A stretch of 8,790 nt of DNA, taken from positions 1 through 8,790 of the forward strand of contig DAOVVO010000053.1 in assembly GCA_030637135.1 (NCBI GenBank), given 5' to 3'. Under the pieces are notes generated by a model. The model was not told where the DNA came from. It searched no databases and saw nothing but the letters and a program-made list of their open reading frames with translations. Position numbers and translations under genes: made by a program. This stretch comes from Nitrospirota bacterium (lineage in GTDB: Bacteria; Nitrospirota; Thermodesulfovibrionia; UBA6902; BMS3Bbin08). Below, piece after piece: positions 5,372 through 8,790 of this stretch. Within the stretch, counting starts at the first letter, position 1, and each line of letters begins with the position of its first letter.

Positions 5372-6061
5372 CTATAGAGCAAACTCAAGAAAATACTGAT
5401 ACGGCAGAAACTCTAACGACCTTGTGAGGTTATAGCCTGCCTCTCGGAATTCTTTCAGGACGGTCTCTTTCGATATTTTATGATCAACCGGGGGGCCATA
5501 GGGTAATGGTTTTTTGTAAAAATCAACAATAACAACCCTGCCGTTTGCACGCAGGCTCTTTGACAGCCTCCGGAGATAATCCGCTCTCTGTTGAATATGA
5601 TGGTACGTATTGCATATGAATATAACATCCACTGAGTGTGGTTCAAGCTCAGGGTCATCCGGTTTGACCACCCGGGCTCTATAGTTTTTCAGATTAAGTT
5701 TTCGGGCGTCTTCCTCCATATACTTAACCATTGAATTCTCAATATCCAGTCCAATGGCCTTTCCTTCAGGGGCGACTGCTCTGGCAAAAAGACGGGTAAA
5801 ATAACCTGTTCCTGCACCGATATCAGCAATCACATCACCATTTTTCAGGTTGAGTTTTTTTATGACTTCTTCTGGTTTCTGCCATTTGTTCCGTTCAGGG
5901 TTTTCAAATACCTTGACCCATCGGTTGATGTCATCGAATCTCCCTTGAGAAGAGGATGTATGCTGTTTTTGTTGTTCGGCGCAGCCTGTAAGTGCGTAAG
6001 CACATAGTGCTGTCAAGAAAACCACACAGAGTGCTGTTCTTTTAAAAAGCCTTTGTGCCAT
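5372..6061 (-). CDS. Lipoprotein with a class I SAM-dependent methyltransferase domain
   Basis: A 229-residue exported protein. Residues 1-27 form a lipoprotein signal: basic start (Arg4, Lys7, Arg8), hydrophobic core and lipobox LTGC, with Cys27 as the predicted lipidated residue. The mature part begins with a polar linker and RFDDINRWVKVFENPER (41-57), then a Rossmann-type methyltransferase fold. Motif I is DIGAGTGYF (80-88), the acidic second-strand motif is GLDIE (104-108), and later core strands are VDVIFICNTYHHI (144-156) and GRVVIVDFYKKPLP (174-187). The SAM-binding residues look intact. Lipoprotein methyltransferases of this kind occur in many bacteria, but how they obtain SAM outside the cytoplasm is unexplained. 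The start has a very strong AGGAGG just upstream of ATG 6061. The gene follows the LolA-like gene after 27 bases. The methyl acceptor is unknown. Confidence 0.88.
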   Translation of the reverse strand: MAQRLFKRTALCVVFLTALCAYALTGCAEQQKQHTSSSQGRFDDINRWVKVFENPERNKWQKPEEVIKKLNLKNGDVIADIGAGTGYFTRLFARAVAPEGKAIGLDIENSMVKYMEEDARKLNLKNYRARVVKPDDPELEPHSVDVIFICNTYHHIQQRADYLRRLSKSLRANGRVVIVDFYKKPLPYGPPVDHKISKETVLKEFREAGYNLTRSLEFLPYQYFLEFAL

Positions 6062-6088
6062 GCTTCCTCCTTTTATTCATCAATTGTT

Positions 6089-6712
6089 TTAGAGACTGAA
6101 AAAATCTTCTGGAAATATTATATTTATCTGAAGGTCGTCCATTAACACGTTTTCAATTAACACGCCCTTTGAATTATGGGAGGATACCATTAATGGTAAA
6201 AGTGTCTTTTCATCGAGCCACAGGAGATATTTGTGGATTCCATCAATAGTTGATTCTCCCTCACCCTTTACACTCATGAGTATTGTCTTTTTGTTCCCGA
6301 TAGTTTCCTGTCCCAGTCTTTCGGTTTTCCCGTAGGATTGAAGTTTCTGAACCATCTGTAACAATATCCCGATATCAGATTCATCTATTCTGTGTCCTGT
6401 TGGACTTCTAATCAACTTGTTTCCCGGGCTTAATGTCAGAACAAAGGGTTTTAAAAAACGAAAGGGCCTCACCCTTACTTTTTTTGTTGTGGGATTATAG
6501 ACAAGGACAGCGCCCTTATATGGTTTTATAAATTCCATCCTTACAAAACCTGGCTTTTTATAATAATACTTTATCTCTGTTGATGAAGTATTGGCTTCTG
6601 ACTTTAATGTGGCCTGATAAGATTTGACATGCTTATAATTTTCTATGGCAGTGGGAATTGTGTCATGAGTTGATGATGTCACAGCCAGTATGAAAGCGAT
6701 TATGAATATCAT
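6089..6712 (-). CDS. Exported LolA-like protein (DUF1571-like)
   Basis: A 207-residue protein with a hydrophobic N-terminus (MIFIIAFILAV) and a beta-rich body. The order of motifs is that of the LolA/LppX-like outer-membrane lipoprotein-sorting fold: an early helix ending in VKSYQATLKSEA (29-40), then YYYKKPGFVRMEFIKP (49-64), KGAVLVYNPTTKKVRVR (66-82) and late strands LLWLDEKTLLPLMVS (163-177). DUF1571 is the closest family I can name from memory. Such proteins act in the periplasm, often as lipid or lipoprotein carriers; the ligand is unknown. The N-terminus lacks the usual Lys/Arg before the hydrophobic core, so the signal is atypical. The start at 6712 is constrained: the upstream gene's stop is in the same frame 6 bases earlier, and AGGA ends only 1 base before the ATG. 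Translation therefore probably depends on coupling to the cupredoxin gene. Confidence 0.75.
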   Translation of the reverse strand: MIFIIAFILAVTSSTHDTIPTAIENYKHVKSYQATLKSEANTSSTEIKYYYKKPGFVRMEFIKPYKGAVLVYNPTTKKVRVRPFRFLKPFVLTLSPGNKLIRSPTGHRIDESDIGILLQMVQKLQSYGKTERLGQETIGNKKTILMSVKGEGESTIDGIHKYLLWLDEKTLLPLMVSSHNSKGVLIENVLMDDLQINIIFPEDFFSL

Positions 6713-6718
6713 GTCCTT

Positions 6719-7132
6719 TTATTCAATGACTTCAAACACACCTTCCATGCCTTTTTCTCTATGATTTTTAAAAAAGAGCAATCTCTTGTCGCAGTAAAAA
6801 AAATACTTCCCGATTTTTTTAGGAGTGAACTGGATGGTTTTTTCTTTCGTGCTTAGAGATTCCCTGAAGTCCAGGTCTGCATCAGGCTCATGTATAACAA
6901 TATTATGAGGTACTATGCCGGACTCTTTTTTAACGGTTAGTTCAACAGGAATATTTACTTTTACAATTATATAATGGGGTTTAAAAAAGTACCCTCCTCC
7001 TAACACCGTTATTCTCTGGATGCCGTCCTCATCTACAGAGGCTTTGAAAATTTTTCTTTCTTCCCCTGCATCCTGTGCAAAGGCAATTCCACCTGCAAGT
7101 AAACAGATAATGAAAAATTTAATGAGATTCAT
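6719..7132 (-). CDS. Exported cupredoxin-like copper protein
   Basis: A 137-residue periplasmic protein. Residues 1-19 are a signal peptide (Lys5, hydrophobic core, AFA-Q cleavage). The rest is a single cupredoxin beta-barrel. The likely copper ligands are His76 in VPHNIVIH, Cys114 in YFFYCDK, His124 in KNHREKG and Met129 in GMEG. This H...C-x9-H-x4-M order matches a type 1 (blue) copper site with a longer loop than plastocyanin or azurin. FTPKKIGKYFFYC (102-114) is the characteristic strand leading to the cysteine. It would carry electrons or bind copper in the periplasm; the partner is unknown. The ATG at 7132 has GGGAG 7 bases upstream. It starts 25 bases after hflX and ends 6 bases before the LolA-like gene, so these are likely one transcript. 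Confidence 0.85.
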   Translation of the reverse strand: MNLIKFFIICLLAGGIAFAQDAGEERKIFKASVDEDGIQRITVLGGGYFFKPHYIIVKVNIPVELTVKKESGIVPHNIVIHEPDADLDFRESLSTKEKTIQFTPKKIGKYFFYCDKRLLFFKNHREKGMEGVFEVIE

Positions 7133-7157
7133 GTCAAACTCCCTGTAAATATTATTT

Positions 7158-8790
7158 TTAAATCGGCCAGAGTTGAGCCTCTACCGCGTTAAGCAACCTG
7201 TAGAAAGTCTCAGACCTTAGAGCTGAAATTGGGATTCCCCTGAATCTTTTACATATAGCTTCCGCTTCTTCTCTGTCGATGAGATCTTCCTTATTAAAGA
7301 CTAAAAGCTGGGGTTTTTCTAAGAGCCCCAGGTCAGATAATATTTTTTCAACTGATTTCATCTGCTGTTCAAATCTTGGATTTGATATATCTATAAGGTG
7401 CAGAAGCAAATCTGCATCTATCAGTTCTTCAAGGGTAGCCTTAAAGGCTGCGAACAGGTCTTTCGGAAGGTCGCGTATAAAGCCGACCGTATCTGTGATT
7501 ATGACATCTCTTTCTTTCGGGAACCTTAACCTTCTGCTTGCGGTATCAAGCGTTGCAAACATTTTATCTTCAACAAAGGTTTTGCTCCTGGTAAGATTGT
7601 TCAGAAGTGTTGATTTCCCTGCATTGGTATATCCTATGATTGATACGATGGGGATACCGAGTTCAACTCTGCGAGCTTTTCTTTGCTGTCTTGCGCGTTT
7701 CAGAGATTCGAGCTGTTTTTCTAAAATGGCTATCCTTTCCCGTACTCTTCTTCTGTCAACTTCAAGTTTCATTTCTCCGGGTCCTCTTCCCCCGATCCCG
7801 CCCATTAATCTGGACATGGCAGTCCCTTTGCCGGTAAGTTTCGGGAGCCTGTAATGGAGCTGGGCAAGCTCGACCTGCACCTTACCGTCCCTGCTGTGTG
7901 CGCGTCTCGCAAAGATGTCAAGAATGAGCTGTGAGCGGTCTATAACCTTTAATTCCGTAACGTCGCTTATGGCCTTTATCTGTGACGGATTAAGATCCTG
8001 GTCAAAAATAAGGAGAGTAGCCCCTTTATTCAGGGCGTTAATGACGAGCTCTTTTATTTTTCCTTCACCCATGAGATATTTTGGATTTATCTGTTTAGGC
8101 CTCTGAAGGACTGTATCAATCACGATTACGTTGCTTGAATCTGAGAGTTCCTTTAATTCTTCCATGGATTCTTCATGCAGGTATTTTGGTCCTGTTGAAA
8201 CACTGACGAGTATCGCCCTTTCTCTTTTGTCCCTTATGTCAAACCCGTTCCTTTGTGATGCCAGCCCGTTCTCAATTGAAGAGACCATAGTGTCAAAATT
8301 TTCAAATGCCTTATCAAAATTCTGAAAAGGGACCGGACCGTTTATTTCATAGGGTTTTTTCAGGTCAGAGGACAGGAGATGTGCTAACGAGATGTTTTCA
8401 ACATGACCGTTTCTTAATCCGATGGTTACAAGGGCGTCAAGCCTCAGCAGAGACAGGTCAGTTAAGTCATCCTGGTTTATCTGCTCATTTTTCAGATGTG
8501 TATGGATTAACCTGAGTCCGCGGAGTACTTTTCTGCCGAGAGGGTAATTCACAAGTTCAGGGATAAATATTCCCTTTGCGTCTCCTACTATCACATGACT
8601 GATATTGCCGCTTCTGTCTGCGAGGACACCGATCTGACGGCTGATAGAACCTGAACATTCAGCCATGTATTTTACAAGTTCAGAGGTCAGGACTTTGTCC
8701 CTGGGTATACGTCTCCTGTAAATCCTCTCAAGGGACTTTAAGTCGCTTCTTTTAAGACCTGAAATGTTGCCGTAAACTGATGGAATAATA
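7158..8790 (-). CDS. hflX: GTPase HflX, 5' end beyond the window
   Basis: The frame stays open to the right edge, giving at least 543 codons; an internal ATG at 8666 is not the true start. The sequence before it (VYGNISGLKRSDLKSLERIY, then RRRIPRDKVLTSEL) is the N-terminal extension found in long HflX proteins. Numbered from the first full codon, the HflX domain includes RPKQINPKYLMGEGKIKEL (230-248) and GGRGPGEMKLEVDRRRVRER (333-352), with a coiled linker helix. The G domain has a P-loop GYTNAGKST (386-394), switch FATLDTASR (411-419), DTVGF (433-437), NKED (499-502) and SAL (522-524), all intact. HflX binds the 50S subunit and splits stalled ribosomes, notably under stress. At over 540 residues it is longer than the roughly 430-residue E. 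coli form. It probably heads the operon with the cupredoxin gene 25 bases downstream; its promoter is off the window. Confidence 0.96.
   Translation of the reverse strand, partial: IIPSVYGNISGLKRSDLKSLERIYRRRIPRDKVLTSELVKYMAECSGSISRQIGVLADRSGNISHVIVGDAKGIFIPELVNYPLGRKVLRGLRLIHTHLKNEQINQDDLTDLSLLRLDALVTIGLRNGHVENISLAHLLSSDLKKPYEINGPVPFQNFDKAFENFDTMVSSIENGLASQRNGFDIRDKRERAILVSVSTGPKYLHEESMEELKELSDSSNVIVIDTVLQRPKQINPKYLMGEGKIKELVINALNKGATLLIFDQDLNPSQIKAISDVTELKVIDRSQLILDIFARRAHSRDGKVQVELAQLHYRLPKLTGKGTAMSRLMGGIGGRGPGEMKLEVDRRRVRERIAILEKQLESLKRARQQRKARRVELGIPIVSIIGYTNAGKSTLLNNLTRSKTFVEDKMFATLDTASRRLRFPKERDVIITDTVGFIRDLPKDLFAAFKATLEELIDADLLLHLIDISNPRFEQQMKSVEKILSDLGLLEKPQLLVFNKEDLIDREEAEAICKRFRGIPISALRSETFYRLLNAVEAQLWPI

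Noticed and set aside
7279..7854. Plus-strand open frame of 191 codons opposite hflX
   Set aside because: It is antisense to the conserved HflX GTPase motifs, and the serine-rich composition is typical of a shadow frame.

Overview
The window looks like chromosomal DNA of an anaerobic or microaerophilic Gram-negative bacterium. It carries rubrerythrin, desulforedoxin, a PerR-type regulator and radical-SAM proteins typical of anaerobes. It also encodes a diderm lipoprotein, a LolA-like exported protein and a cupredoxin. The gene complement and moderate GC would fit a Nitrospirota or Desulfobacterota relative, but this is an inference from protein character; there is no rRNA or other taxonomic marker. 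Almost every gene is on the minus strand, so transcription runs right to left; one small membrane protein is on the plus strand.

Right end to about 3978 (probable operon): the 3' part of hflX (its 5' end lies beyond the right edge), then an exported cupredoxin, a LolA-like exported protein, a lipoprotein with a class I SAM methyltransferase fold, and an APC-family amino acid permease. The first four genes are separated by 25, 6 and 27 bases; the permease follows after 86 bases. The three middle genes all enter the cell envelope, so this is an envelope or copper/redox block attached to a conserved ribosome-associated GTPase gene.

3977 to 2630: a lone plus-strand gene for a 121-residue membrane protein of unknown function, then a minus-strand radical-SAM protein of the spore photoproduct lyase superfamily that appears to lack the lyase's catalytic cysteine.

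2518 to 387 (oxidative-stress block): a PerR-type Fur-family regulator, a frameshifted remnant of a rubredoxin C-terminus, a complete 41-residue desulforedoxin gene that is easy to miss because of its size, rubrerythrin, and an iron-sulfur flavoprotein of the NADPH-dependent FMN reductase family. Rubrerythrin and the flavoprotein are 12 bases apart. A good sigma70-type promoter sits about 150 bases upstream of rubrerythrin. Together these would sense peroxide (PerR) and reduce it (rubrerythrin), with small iron proteins and the flavoprotein as plausible electron carriers.

Left end: a complete tRNA-Ile(GAT) gene, then a 201-base spacer packed with short hairpins, then a second tRNA-Ile(GAT) cut by the window edge and identical to the first over all 48 visible bases. 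No insertion sequence, phage gene, CRISPR array or rRNA was found.
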